64,000 nt of DNA from Linnemannia hyalina (lineage: Eukaryota; Mortierellomycota; Mortierellomycetes; Mortierellales; Mortierellaceae): positions 62,001 to 126,000 of the forward strand of contig JAHRHY010000013.1 in NCBI GenBank assembly GCA_019671135.1, read 5' to 3'. This document shows positions 9,957-23,261 of this stretch, in pieces. Under the pieces are notes generated by a model. That model worked only from the letters and a program-made list of their open reading frames with translations, did no database searches and had not been told where the DNA came from. The position numbers and the translations under genes were made by a program. Numbering within the stretch: position 1 is the first letter of the stretch; the number at the start of each line of letters is the position of its first letter.

Positions 9957-10216
9957 CTGAATTTTTTACAAGGCGAACGAAAAAAAAAAAAAAAAGAAAA
10001 GAGAAGAAAAGAAAAGAAAGGACTCTCCGCTTCGTGAAATGAGGACGGTTGAGCAGCGCCGGTTGCTCTTCCTTTCAATCAGGTTTTGTTTTCGAAACAA
10101 GGACACAACTTGAATTTGATCCAACAACGTACAATTATTAAAGGCTATGGTAAAATGTCTATGGAAGAACAAAGAACAAAAAAACAAAACAAGGCAGAAA
10201 CAAAAAAAACCTACAG

Positions 10217-13200
10217 CTAGATACCGTCGGTTGTGACAAGCTTGATCATGGTCTCGACAACAGGGTTCTCAGAAATACTCAAGTCCGGGTTGGCAATCTT
10301 GGCCTGAAGAAGAGCATCCAGCAACTTCTTCAGCTGGTTGACCAGTACGCCAATTCTTGCAAACGCCCTCAGCTTGATAAACCCATCTCCAATCTCCAGT
10401 CCGCGACCTAAGTGATCAACCTGCACTTGTCCTCCAAACAGTAACAGCCCATACATCGGCACCATCGTTGCATCGTGCACAAAGATCTTGCTTGTCTCCA
10501 GCTTGGAAAAGTACACTAAGAAAGGAACTTGGTACTGGTTGGCCTGGAACAGGATCGAGGACGGATGCAGGAAAACACGACCGTCGTCCTTGGTAAACAT
10601 GCGGATCTCCTTGGTCACCGTGTCGCGCTCGACCGCGCCAGCAATCATCTTGTCAAACTTGGCGTCGGGCATCTTGACCTTGATCACATTCGGGTATAAT
10701 CCAGACAAGATAATGGCCTTGACCAACGCCATATTGTCCGAATGCATATTATCAGCCTCCGCGGAACATCTCTCTGACCGGCGACGGCTCCTGCTGTTGC
10801 CATTATCTCTGGAAGTGAACCCAATCGAGTCCAAGACTTCGAGATACTGCGACTTGAGGTTCTGTATCTCAAAGAGCGTGTTGGTCGACAGGAAGTTCTC
10901 CTCACAGTACGACTTGAGCTCCGATCGTCCTGCGCCATTGTCTCGGAGTTTCTCCCAGGTGTCGTACGCCTTCCACGCAGTCAACAAGTCGGATTTTGCT
11001 GTCGCAAACTGTTCCTTCTTGGTCTGCGCTTCATTTCGCTTGTCCATGGGCGATACAAAGGGGCTTTTGACACTCATACAAGAGGCCACCACCAAGATCG
11101 GCTCCAGGCATCTGAACACAGCTCCAAAAATCAACATCTTGGCAACACGCAAATCCGCAGGGATATCCGCCATGTGCTTTCCGAGAGGTGTCAGCTCACC
11201 CGTTGTTCCATCAAGGGCATTGAGGTCCTCCAGGGTCTTGAGTGCGGTTTGGATAGCTGCCAAAGAAGGAGGCGTAAGGGCCTTGCCGAGGAAGGCTTCT
11301 ACGTTCTTTTCTTCCATAGCCTTGACGGACAGACAAAGTTGCTCCAGAGGGATACGCAAGATTTCAGGGTCCTGCTGAGGCGCCAATTTAAGCGACTGCT
11401 TCCTCGTGAAGAGCTTGTAGACAATACCAGGACGGGTACGGCCAGCACGACCCTTACGCTGGCGGGTAGACGCAAATGACGTCCAGGTCTCCACCAGTTT
11501 GGTCATGTTGTTTTCCATCCTGGTCTCCTTGACACGTCCCGAATCAATTACATACACCACTCCGTCACTATCGATCGAGTATTAGTTAATTCATTCAGAA
11601 AAGGTCATTTCTCGTAAGTAAATTGAACGTCAATGTGCCACGTGCCAATGAAGCCTGGAAGTTGTGTGAGAGTTGATTAAAAAGGACAACTTACATGGTG
11701 ATACTGGTTTCGGCAACGTTGGTCGCAACCACAATCTTGCGGACACCCTTGCGGACAGGCGCAAAGATGCTGTTCTGCTCCTTGGGGGTCAGGGCGGCGT
11801 GAAGGGGCATAATGTCCAATGTTTGAACGACTGATCTTGAAAACACCGTCAGGGCATCGATCGCTCTTTTAATCTCCATGACACCTAGTTTTGTGAAGCG
11901 AAAGAGAACATTAGGAAAAGGTATGATATCACAAATGCCAACTCGTTACAATGCCAAAAATAAGGTTGTACCTGGTAAGAAGATGAGGATGGCTCCGTCG
12001 ACGCTTCCAGCGGGTTCCTTGCGCTTCAAGATATCGCCGACACTGGCAACAATGAGGTCATAGTCGATGCGCTCGGCGTACAGCTCCATGGTCTTGACTT
12101 TGGCAATGGTCTCCTCGTTCAATCCCTCTTTTTCGTATTCGGCTTTGGTCCTTTCCCACTCTTCCTCCATGGCCTCGGTCATTTTGGTGCGCTTCACGTT
12201 TGTGCCCTTATAGTCGGGCTTGTGGCCAGTGCGGGCAACGATCTGCTCCATGTAGAGCTCTTCGACCGGGTGAGTGAATCCTGGGATCTCATAGACAGGG
12301 CAGCCGTCAAAGTAGGCAGAAAAGAACTCGCTGTTGATCGTGGCCGACATGAGAATTAGCTTCAGGTCCTTGCGCTTGCGGACCAGCTCCCGGAGGAGGA
12401 TGAGCAAAAAGTCCGAGTCGACGGAACGCTCGTGCACCTCGTCCACCATGACGTGAGTGACATTCTGGAGTGTGGGATCCGAATGCAAGCGGCGCAAGAG
12501 GATACCGGTGGTACAGAACAGCAGTTTGGTGTTCCTGCTCGACTTGTTCTCTCCGCGAATGGCATATCCGACCTGCTGCCCAGTGTCTGTCGACCGCTCA
12601 ACAGCGACACGCTCAGCAACACCGATAGCGGCAATACGACGAGGCTGTGTGCAAACAATGTTGGCATGCTCTCCAATGGCCTCCTGAATCCAACTGTCGA
12701 GGATGAACTGAGGCACCTGGGTTGTCTTTCCGCATCCAGTCTCTCCGCACACAATCACGACAGAGTTACCCTTGACGGCCTTCACCAACTGTTCCTTGAA
12801 ACTCCACGCAGGAAGCTTGGCGCGAGCCATCTGCAGTGCCTGAAAAGAAATGTCGCTGGCGAGCAACTTTTCGTAGTCCTTGAGCATGGCCATCGAACCA
12901 GGGCTGTTAGGTTTGATATTGAGGGGACGAATACCGCGCTTCTTGCCGCCCTTGGCGCCAGGTGCACCGTTGAGGCTCAGTTTAGAACCAACAGCCTTGA
13001 CCAAAAGGGAGTCGCCATCCTCTGCCTGCAACGCCAAGGACTCCTGATTTTCCTCCTCCTGTGAAAGGTCGACTGTAATCAAGCCTTCGGTTAGCTGAAC
13101 CAAACTGGGAGGGTTGTCCAAGATATCCCGCAAGTTCTCCTGGATCCACTCGACGACATCGTACACGATGGGGCCACCCATCGCCATGACCATGGTCCTG

Positions 13201-15165
13201 TAGGCGAACTGCATGGTCTTTTGGATAATGCTGAGACGGAGGTATGAGGGCAGATCGGGCTCGTGGATGATGAAGAGTGGTGGTTGGTTGAAGGGATAGG
13301 TCGAGGTCGAGGATATCCGGATCTCGAGTTCAATTTTAGGAGCGTTCTTTGTGTTGTGGAGGGTCGTCTCTAGCTTGATCTTGGCGCAGCTCTCATCGTC
13401 GCGCTGGAAACGATCGTCGTAGATACTCTCCAACGCCAGCATCTCGTCGTCTCGGAGCTCCTTCAACTGTTCGGGCGACTCTGGTTCCATGGGGATATCC
13501 TGTACCATATCGTCTGGGATATGTCCTTTGGGGAATGCAAGTCGCTTGAAGAGCTCCTCCATGGCCCTGTCCTCGTCTCCACCGACCATGTCATAGATCT
13601 GTCCGCATGTTGCGGAGGTGAATCCAATAGCTGAAAGGCGCTTGATGGCATACTCGCGACCCAGCGAGGCAGAGGTGTGGTTGATGGTGGTGATGGTTGG
13701 GTTGTAATTTGACTGAAGGAAGCTGGCAGGCAGATCATCCTCTGGAACGTGAAGGCCTAGAATTATTGAAGTGCTTGCTGGTGTTAATGCGACCTTTTCT
13801 TTGCGGACATCATTAAGGGCAAAAATAATGCCGTGCACCGCATGAGAAAGTGACTTACAGAGCCAGTCGAGGGCAGACGGTTGGTCGTTGCAGTACTGAA
13901 GAGCCTCGGCAACGTGGCGATCCCGGAATCCCATACGCGTGAGTGTCTTGGAAAGGGCAGTGTTGTACATTGGTTCTCCTTGTGTTCCATACTCCTCGAT
14001 GTACTATATAGGTCGTTACGAAAAGTATAAAAGGTCAACAATATACCCACTTCCAGCGTGCCGCAACAAGGAAGCATTACCTGCACCAAAGAAAAAAAAC
14101 TTACAGTTTGGTAGAGCTCGCCTGCCATTTGCTTCTTGACAACATCCTCGACTTCGGCGCGCATCTCCTGGTTCATGTGAACCATAGGCAGCTTGTCCCA
14201 GTTCTTTTGGCTACGGTCATCTTTGCCTCCTATCCCTCCTCCAAGTGCGGATCGACTAGCGTACTCACTGGGGCCATGGTGAGTCGGGATGTCGTCGTCA
14301 TCCCTCTTGGCGTTGCTTGCTGCCCTAACCTTGGCCTGATCCTGCAGGGCCTGTTGATGACTCTGCTGCTGGAGCTGCAGTTTGGCGGCTTGGCTGATGA
14401 ATGGGTCGGGGAGGTAGAGGTGTTGTTCGCTAGGACCTGCCTTGTTCTTTTCGTCGTCGAGTCGGGTCCAGAGGTCGCGAGGGCCTGGCGGGAGGACCAT
14501 GACCATGTTTTTGTGGCTGTTGACTCTGTGCAGAGCGTAAGTTGCTCCGTAATGGCGTGCCTCGACAGCCGTCGGTTTAAGGACATCCTTGGGTGTGAAG
14601 GATGTTGTTTCGATCTGTCCTGTCTTTTTGTTCCGTTTGCCCAGTACAATCGTGCACACAAACCCCCGCGGTGTCCGTTTCTAATCATCAGGAATGAAAA
14701 CATTAGTGTCTGTTTGATATGTATCGCTCCCTTACGGAACATACCTTCCATCACGAAGGATGAACGTGGTCGTGTTCGCTTGTCTTGTTTCGTTTACAGC
14801 ATATGCATCTTCTATCACCTCGTTGACTTACGACGTCAAAGGTGGGTTTCTCCCAGTCGTGCTTTTGACAGTGCTCGTGCAGGAGGGATGAAGGCGTCTT
14901 TCCGGTCCAGCCAGGAAAGATTGCGCGTGCTGGCTCGGGTGTTGGAGGAGCCTCCTGAAGAGCACCTTTACCACCTTTTCCTGACGCTACTTTTGCCGGC
15001 GCACTCTCCGCTTGTGACGCCGACTTGCCTATTTAATTGTTTATTGACAACAAGAATTCTGTTAGTATTTTGTGATCATGCCGTCATCATTCATCTTGTT
15101 GTTCATTGATCTGTTGGTGGCGAGTGAGGTGTCAACATACTCTTTTTGGAGTTGTTTTTTGACAT
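10217..15165 (-). CDS. DExH-box RNA helicase, DHX57/Ucp12/YLR419W type (1422 aa)
   Basis: ATP-dependent RNA helicase of the DHX29/36/57 group, which act on ribosomes or structured RNA. Seven exons: 15141-15165, 14832-15028, 14105-14680, 13859-14003, 11972-13756, 11695-11884 and 10217-11567, all in frame. The first exon codes only eight residues (MSKNNSKK). Order: dsRBD-like region (about 45-130, WEKPTFDVKRTPRGFVCTIV), UBA domain (about 283-316, LTRMGFRDRHVAEAL), RWD domain (about 400-540), Walker A GETGCGKTTQ (about 651), DEVH box (about 752), SAT motif, motif VI QRKGRAGRTRPG (about 1010), then the HA2 and OB-fold regions. UBA plus RWD plus DEVH is the DHX57 signature. An alternative intermediate exon near 14720-14755 was discarded because it breaks the dsRBD frame. 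Confidence 0.92.
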
Positions 15166-16640
15166 TCACAGCGTAGGGATGTATTCGGTTGTCTGATGAA
15201 GGAGAGAATGTGATGAGAGAATGAAAGACAGGAGGGGAAGTGTGTGTTGAAAGAGTAAGGGTGTGTACAAAGTAGATCTTTTATTTTTCTTCTTAAGAAT
15301 GTAGGGTGACTGTCTGGTTGGAAAGAGCTGAACAACCGGACCAAATGGAGCCAGGAAAATGAAAATGAGCGCTTGTCCAAATAAAACTTTTTCTTGCAAC
15401 TCGTTGGGGATGTTTATCGCTGTCATTATCTCTCTGATTCTGCTTCTGCTTACTTTCTTTCTTTTTTCACTCTACAGTAGTCGCTTTGGAGTTGTAACTG
15501 TCCATGGGGTCCATGGGGCCGAAGGATCAATGGAGCAAACACATAGAATAACGCAGGCAAAGGCACATAAGTAAGGGACTATAGGATGCACGCTTGATCC
15601 CCGACGTGAAGACGGACCACTTGACAGATCTGGACCCTTTTCGAGGGTGAGAATGGCGAGGCACAGGGTGGGTTGAGCGCATGCCAATTGAAGAAGAAGG
15701 AATGGGAGAACGGACTATAGGGATCGATGACGAGAGGGTGCAGGAAGAGAGAGACATGGAGATGTAACCTTCGGTCGATTCTGAGCACAGAACGCGGAAA
15801 CGTGGGGTGGCGTGTTGCTCTCGTCTTTTCTGTGAAGGATGAGGAAAAAGGGTGCCCTGTACCTCTATGAGGATGGAGATGATGGCGTATTTGTTTGTGG
15901 TGAACACTTGACCTAGATCTACAAATGAGGGGGTGAACGGACCAGGGTTCATTCTCCGGGTGAGGTCCCTTATAACCCTTGTCGATTTTTCTTTTCTTTT
16001 TCTAGAGAAGGTATTTTTAGCAATGGATCGTCTGGCTGGGTGTGTTCTTGTTGTTGTGCAGGATGGTGGACCTAAAAATAATGGAATCGAGAAGGGAACA
16101 AAGAACAAAGGCTGGAGTGTCTTGTCTTGGCTGGTCCCTTTTTTTTTGTTTCGTTTCTCCCTCGGTAAAAGACGAGGTTATCGATCTGTGTGATTTTTCC
16201 AATACCCACGAGAGAGTAGGGAATGGAGAAAAGAGAAAAGAGAAAGACGCTGTTGTCTGTAGGAGATGGCGGTAATGAATCATTTTAATCGACAATTCAT
16301 TTTTTTTCAGGCACCAGGGACTGTGATACAATAATGATCATCATTCAACGGACGGTCTTGGTTTTTGCAATCAATCAATCAATCAGTCAATTGGCATATT
16401 TCACACTATTACAATAATATCGCTTCTTTTCTTTTCTTTTCATTTCTTCCCTTCCCTTTCCTTCTTTACTTCTTTCCTACATCTCACTCTCTTCACCTTC
16501 TTCACTCTCTTCGCTCCCTTCGCTCCTTCTCCTTCTCCTTCTCCTTCTCCTTCTCCTTCTCCTTCCCCTTCTCCTCCTCACCTCCACTCTCTCTTTCACC
16601 TGCTTGTCTACTACCCTCTCAAATATACCCACTGCACACA
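15166..16640. promoter_or_regulatory. Divergent intergenic region (DHX57-like / Mil1-like)
   Basis: 1.47 kb between two start codons. The right part (about 16430-16615) is almost pure pyrimidine, with a (CTTCTC)n run at about 16526-16562, and ends 25 nt before the Mil1-like ATG; this is the usual core-promoter look here. The left part holds open frames on both strands without coding character. Confidence 0.5.
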
Positions 16641-17862
16641 ATGCCTCCCTCTCCAGCACTCCTCGACAACCAGGTACATACACTACATAACCTTGACTCA
16701 CTCCTGTTCCTTCATCACAAACACCACCTTCCAACTACAATCACTTTCTCATTCAACGACAACCGTCACTGATCATCATCTCAACAACAATAAGTTAATC
16801 TCAGAAAAGAGAAAAGAGAAAAGAGAAAGAAATACAACAAACAACAGCAACAACTCTCTTTCCTCTCCGCACTCAACCTGTTTCTATTTCCCGCCACTTT
16901 TTATTCGAAAACAACCACCAGCAGTTGTTGTCTTATTATTGTTATTATTGAAAGACAACACAGTCGCCCCGACCTGGCTGTTGTAGTGCTAATTGAACGA
17001 ACGAGCAAAAGACCGACAGAGTCGTTCTACAGAAGGTCCCAGCTCAAATGGCAATATACCATTACATCGCGCAGGACACAGGAGACAGGGCACATAAGAC
17101 AAAAAAAACTAAGAAGATAGTTCTCAACAACCAAAAGAAAGACAAGAAAAGAAACGGCTGGACATGAAAACTAATGATGCTATCGTTCCCTTATGCTTAA
17201 TATGTGTGCTATTGTTACTTTGAGTAGGAATCATCATTACCATCAGGGGTAACATCCGTGCCCTCCTCGCCTATAGTCTGCGGATCATTGCCTGAACATA
17301 CCTCCGATATGACACCTATCCACACCCCCAAGGCCGCTGCTGCCGAGACACCTTTATCATCATCGTCATCATCACCGACACCAACATCAGCTGTATCGCC
17401 CACACAGGAAGATATTATAAAACTCGACGACAATGATGACGACTACACCTTCTACATGGACAACAGCCCCTGTCAAGTCTCCAAAACCGCCCAAAACAGC
17501 GAACTCGCAGGAGAAGAAGACGACGACGACGACAAAGAAGACGAAGAGGCAACCATATCGACAGTCTATCCTCACAAGACCAATAGCAGCAGCTCGCTGG
17601 CGACTGTTGCTGAAAGCGCCATGGAGAAGCTCGTCGGTATCGCCATGATGGTTCCCGATGCCCTCATTACCGCCGACGACGATAAAGACGACAATAGCCT
17701 CCGTCAGTACCGCGACTCTCGCCACCCTCCGGAACATGCCGAGAGTGAAGTCTACCTAGAGGATAATGAGTTGGAGACAGGGGGCCATGCGACCAATGTA
17801 CAACAACAAGATCAGCCGGCACAACTGACGAATCAAGGCAATACAGCACTGTCAGCAGAGTC

Positions 17863-17909
<47 letters not shown>

Positions 17910-20900
17910 AAGACGAGAGCGCCGACATCCCTGCCTCACTCGCCACTTCCTCGTCTGCCTCTTCCATCATCAGCGCAGACTCGAATTCTTCGTCTGACAC
18001 CCAGACCATTGGCGCCTCAAAGGACATCTTGACGGAGGGTCAGGCATTTGCCTATGTGGGACTGTGCTTGGTGACCTCCAACACGTTGTTCCAGGCACTC
18101 GAGGGGACTGAGACTGCCCACGCCAAGCAATCCCTCGAGAGCTTTGTCTCCAAGCTCATCAACCGCCTCTACAAACATCTCGACATCGATGCCAACAGTA
18201 AGTTTTTGACTTTTTCTTTATAGTTTATTGTTATTGGATGTAATATTTTCAAAGAGCGCCTTGTTTTTTTGCCAATCTTTTCCCTTTTTCCCTTGTTCGA
18301 GATGGATGGGATCCTTGGATCCTTCCATTCAGCCATATTACCCACATATTGGCATTTTACATTCTCTGTTATTTTGTTGAGCATTTTATTCCTTTCTCCT
18401 CATGCTACTCCCTTTTTTCCCACTCTATGCATTGAGGTGTGAATGAGGGTGGTTCATTTGCGTGCTCATTTTTTTTTTTCAAATATCCCGAAATGAAAAT
18501 ACGGGATAAACCTTGAGCATCCATCCTACTCATCCACCTTGTCCAAACTCTGCCTCCACGAGGAAGGGAGCCCGCCTGTTCCAATTGTCTTCCTCTTTGT
18601 GGATTGGATGCCAGTCCTTTGTTCCGTTTTGCATCGCCCCTTCTGCCATCGCAAAGCGATCGCCCTTTTCATCCCATCTCCTCGAATTACCCGCTATTGG
18701 CTGTTGCCTTTTGTTCCTCGTCACTTTCTCACGCCACGCCACTCACCAAACCGCGTTTTCTTTTTTCCACCTTAACAATAGCCCAACGGACCATTGCGCA
18801 ATTGCCCCAAATGATGCTTCAGCCAGAGGACTTGCTGGAATCGTTTGTTGCCGACGGAACACAAAGGGTTGTATCATCCCAGCAGGTGGATCAGGCTGGC
18901 CTATCCATCAGCCGCTCTTCAACCTCGACAACCTCCCTCCACTCCCGCAGCCCCTCCAGCTCAAGTCTCAATGGTATCTACAAGGCCCAGCAGCCACCAC
19001 AGGAAACGACCAATGGGACGCCCGTTGTCGGATACGACAGCAGCACCGGCAGTGTATCAGCAACTTCAACTTCTCCTATCGCAAGCGTACCTCGGGAATC
19101 TATTTCGTCGCAGATGAGCATGCCCTCTCTTTGCGCCGCCCCACAAGAAACGTTGTCGACAGAGCCGACGCTTGTGGAGGAAAACCAAACAGTGGAGCCT
19201 ACAACGACTGCATTGAGCCAGTCAACGACGCTTGTTGATGAGTTTCCTTTTGCCCCAACGACAACAGCACGGGTATCAACGAGCAACCAAAAGGCTATTA
19301 CCGTCGACTTGCGCTGGACGCTGATTGCTGATCTCTTCTTGATCTCTATCTCGGACTCTGTCTACGATTCCCGGGCTCGAGTCCTCCTCAAGACGGTCGG
19401 AAAGCACTTGGGCCTGGACTGGGACGAGATTGTGCTCTTTGAAAAGGGGGTCATGAAGCAACTGCAGCAGCAGCAGGCAACCACCAGCGACGGACTCTTG
19501 AAACCCGACATCAAATCTAGAAACGACGAGTCACGGAAACGCAGGATGATCATGATGGGTCTGGCCACTGTCGGTGGGGGACTGGTCCTGGGACTTTCAG
19601 CAGGTCTGTTTGCTCCCGTTATTGGGGCCGGCATAGGAGCTGCTTTGGCCGGAGCACACATCACTGGAGCGACAGCAACGGCGGCCTCGGCGTTCTTGGC
19701 GGGCAGTGGTGGTATTGCGGTGATTACCAGCGGAGCAGCTGTGACGGGGTCAGGATTGGCGATGAAGAAGATGGCCAGGAGGACAGCAGGAATTGACACG
19801 TTCGAGTTTTTGACCATCCACGATCATAAGAGGGCTAATGTCATCTTGACCATCTCGGGATGGCTTGACATTGGAGACGAGGATGCTTCCCTTCCCTTCT
19901 CGACTCTGGATCCAATCAACGGAGATCAATTTGCCCTCTTCTGGGAACCAGAGATGCTCATGCAGCGTACGTTTCGCAAGTCCTTGTCGCAAAATACCAT
20001 GACGATATCAGAAGGCGCGAGACCGACTAACATTTGCTATACCTTTCACCGATGTAATAGTGGGCAATGCACTGGGATTGTTGGCGACGGAGGTGATTAC
20101 ATTGACGGCGCAGGAGATCTTGAAGCACACGTTGCTCCAAGCACTACTCTCGGCTCTGGCATGGCCCATGGCGCTGACAAGGCTGGGTTATCTGATCGAC
20201 AACCCCTGGAGTATCGCATTGGACCGCGCCAAGCTTGCCGGCCTTGTCTTGGCAGATTCACTCCTCATGCGGTCCTACCTCGGCTTCCGACCCGTCACTC
20301 TTGTTAGTCATCTATTTTTTCTTGTTGTGTATGTGTACCCATGCCATTGTTTTTTGCGGAGCAAATTATTTATTAACCTCCTCATGTGTGGACTTGTTGA
20401 ACATCATATAATAGGTGGGATACAGCTTGGGTGCCCGTGTGATCTTTTACTGCTTACTGGAATTGGGACGCCTGGACGCATTTGGAATCGTTGAGGACGC
20501 TTATCTTTTTGGCGCGCCCATCACGGCCTCCGATAACCAATGGCGCCAGGCACGCAGCGCTGTCGCCGGCGATTTCGTCAATGGTTACCTCCGTAACGAC
20601 TGGGTCCTCGGCTTTCTATTCCGCGCCACCACAGGAGGACTTGGCACCGTCGCCGGACTGCGACCCATCAAGAACGTCCCCGGTCTGACCAACATGGACT
20701 TGACAACCCATGTCGAGGGCCACCTGGACTACCGCGTCAAAATCCCCGTGTTGATGAAACTCATGGGTCTGAAGATCACCTCAGAATCCTTCCTTGACAA
20801 GGAGGAAGCCATCCTGCACCAAAGGACTCTCAAGATCAACCCGAATGAGACCCTGAAGGCTCCAAAACCGATGATGCCGTCCAAGGCCGAGTTGGCGAAA

Positions 20901-21104
20901 TCCGGAGCCTTGACCGAGAATGAAAAGATGCAGCTCGAGGTTGCCTTCCGACGACAGGCACCCTTGGCCAAGATACCCGACCTGGATTCGATCAAGGGTC
21001 TGACACCGGAAGAGAAGGAGGCTCTGAGGGAGGCGCTTTCGAGTGCACAGGCTGCTCAAGGCTCTCAATCACCTATTGCTGAGACGGACTTCCGGCGACG
21101 GTAG
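16641..21104 (+). CDS. MIL1: Mil1/TMCO4-type membrane protein with alpha/beta-hydrolase fold (DUF726), 1039 aa
   Basis: Family members are membrane-associated; yeast Mil1 (YFL034W) binds the AP-1 adaptor at the trans-Golgi and endosomes. Exons: 16641-16673, 17228-18197, 18782-19966, 20061-20302 and 20415-21104. The 11-codon first exon (MPPSPALLDNQ) joins by a 554-nt intron to exon 2 in frame; if it is wrong, translation would start at 17309. The N-terminal third is Ser/Thr/Asp-rich and disordered, with a poly-Thr run. A Gly/Ala-rich double membrane segment lies at about 590-665 (GLATVGGGLVLGLSAGLFA ... GAGIGAALAGA). The nucleophile elbow GYSLGAR puts Ser814 right after the last splice junction, followed by LFGAP and the conserved N-G-Y-L-R-x-D-W-V-L block. 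AATAAA lies 85 nt past the stop. Lipase activity is inferred from the fold only. Confidence 0.88.
17863..17908. repeat. (AAC/ACA)n triplet repeat inside the Mil1-like coding region
   Basis: About 15 uninterrupted ACA codons give a poly-Thr run near residue 225-240, in the disordered N-terminal region. Likely length-polymorphic. Confidence 0.9.
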
Positions 21105-21188
21105 GAGGTAGCCATTGTCATTGTGAATTTCGTGTCTACTTGCGACTTCACGTCCTGGACGCTGTGACCATTTGCAAATAGGACACAT

Positions 21189-21194
21189 AATAAA
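21189..21194 (+). terminator. Poly(A) signal AATAAA
   Basis: Canonical hexamer in the 185-bp gap between the convergent Mil1-like and F-box-like genes, on the plus strand after the Mil1-like stop. Confidence 0.5.
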
Positions 21195-21289
21195 CCCGGC
21201 CCTTTTTCTGTATCATATCATCTTTAAAGCATCTGGTTGTACCTTCCTACAGAGATTACATTGCAAAATGCGTCTATTGTATTGTATTA

Positions 21290-23261
21290 TTACTCAAAGA
21301 AGGTAATGACTTTGACCTTGGGGATCAAACGCTCTAAAAACCGAGCAGGGTTGAACTGCTTCGGATTAACATCAGGTGTGATTTGGATGTGGAGATGTGT
21401 GAGCGATGGAAACGCAGCTATGAAAAGTCGAATCTCGCACAGCTCCAGTGGTCGGGTGGTTTCCTTTCGTTCCGGATCTCCTCCAGATATCTCGTGGACG
21501 CCTGTCAGCTTTAGAACCTGGACGGTTGGAAATGAAAATTCCATTTTTGGTTTCGGTGCATTCCTGTTCCCATTGTTCTGTCGAGTGTCGCCTGTTGTCC
21601 TGCTTCCAATAGAAGCGAGCTCTGAAGCAGAGGGCGGGTAGGATACGAGGTCTCGGAGGTGTTGAATTGAGATCTGAAGTGTTCTTAAACCACTGAATTC
21701 CTGGAGTCGGGCGAAGAACTGAACCGCCAGGGGCTTGTCGAGGAATGGCACGTCGGAGACGTGAAGTTGTCGCAACGTATCCTGGCATCGAATGGGCAGC
21801 AGCAACAAATCAATTGACAACAGCCCCTCCAAAACTTGCTGAGAAGAGAAGGAAAGGTCCACGTCCTGCACAGGCCTATCATGGTCGACATGTAGTTTTT
21901 CGATTTGCAACGCCTCCAGGTGGGCCAACCCCTGCGTCAAGGCGTCCACCAAGAGTTTGTCTGACTGATTCAGCCGTCCTATGATCAGGAGCGACTTTAA
22001 CGGATGTGGAGTGCCGTGCTTTTGTTCGTGCTGTTGCAGGACTGACCCCAAGGTCGATAGGTCTGGATCTGACCTGAAAAGCTGAGAATGCATCTCCAGA
22101 GTGTGAAGTTGAGGGAAAAACGCGATCAAATCCGGAATTGTGGGCGATCCTGTGTTGATGTCCTGGAGATGGATTCGTAGGGTACGGAGGCTACAACAAT
22201 ATGTCGAGAGTGTTGACCATGTATCGATGGGGATGTCCTGCCATAGTCCTCGCATGTCCAGCTCTTCCAAGTAAAGCATCTTCCTTATAATCTGCTGGAA
22301 TGTTGGGATGTCGAGTATCTCTGGTTTGAAATCCAGACGGCGAAGTTGGTATTCCTTGGGGGAGAGTGATTGTTGAGGGGTAGGCTGTTGATCCTTGGTG
22401 GTGTCGCCCGCATCTTGGTCAATGGGCGCTCGGATACGTCTAGCATGGACTTCAGGAAGACTCCCAGGTGTAGTATCCTTCCTCAGCAGCTCAAAAGATC
22501 TTCTAAGCCATCGCTCAAAAGCACCCTTTGGTCGGGGTGGATTGTACCAGGTCTCATACGTGACACGATACCAAAAGTGAAATGTCCTCAATGTCGGACA
22601 GCACTCAAGGAAACTCGCAAAAAGGGCTGGAGTGGTGTAGGTTGACTCGTATGACTTGGTAATATGAGTGCGGACAGTTAGTTCTTCGAGGCGAGGCAGC
22701 TGCGACAGGCTCCAAAAAAAGGAGGGATCGAAGTGCGAGAGGTCAAAGTCGATATGAAGGGTTTTCAAGGGCGCTGACCGGAGACTAATAAAAAATCGTT
22801 CGAGGGTTGCATAGGTGGACCAAAAGGAGTCGTTGCGGGCGTAGAGCATAACGCTTGTCAAGTTTGGACAGGTGTTTGCGATGAGCCTCAAGTCTTTGTT
22901 GATGATAGTGCCACACACAAGATGATGGACGTGTACACCGTACCGTTGGAGGAGAATGGTCTTACTGGGCCTTGTTTCTGGCCAGACGCGAAAAGACCTC
23001 CACCGAAACGGGGCCAAGTGCCTATGAGAAAGGTCGAAATGACATCAGGGTTAACAGGGTGCCAAACATAAAGAAGCTTTTAAATGACAGGGTTCCTTAC
23101 CTCTCCCAGTGGTGACAGACAAGGCTGAATTTCTCTATTGGGACGCAGTAAGAGTCCAATAGGTCCAGTACCCGCTCTAGTACAGCTGAGATGGCAATGG
23201 CTCTGCCGCAGGCTGAAATGGTGTTATTGCTGTTTGCTGGCATGTGCCGTTGTGTGTTCAT
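21290..23261 (-). CDS. F-box-like / LRR protein (630 aa)
   Basis: Two exons: 23101-23261 and 21290-23021, joined within the Arg codon of HHWER|H. Exon 1 carries a degenerate F-box (about residues 20-70: VLERVLDLLDSYCVPIEKF, then LVCHHWERHLAPFRWRSF). Exon 2 carries irregular LRRs: LTSVMLYARND, LKTLHIDFDLS, LEELTVRTH, LEELDMRGLWQD, LRTLRIHLQDI, LRTLQISIQHL. Presumed SCF adaptor; substrate unknown. Most F-box sequence would be missed if only the long exon were annotated. It is convergent with the Mil1-like gene. The C-terminus ends in SLTHLHIQITPDV and a short charged tail. Confidence 0.82.

Noticed and set aside
14720..14755. Possible extra exon of the DHX57-like gene
   Set aside because: Inclusion introduces a stop or shifts frame; skipping it gives a continuous dsRBD-like segment (FDVKRTPRGF).
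15527..16108. 193-codon minus-strand open frame upstream of the DHX57-like gene
   Set aside because: No recognisable motif, coding-like codon use or splice context; it lies in a divergent promoter region.
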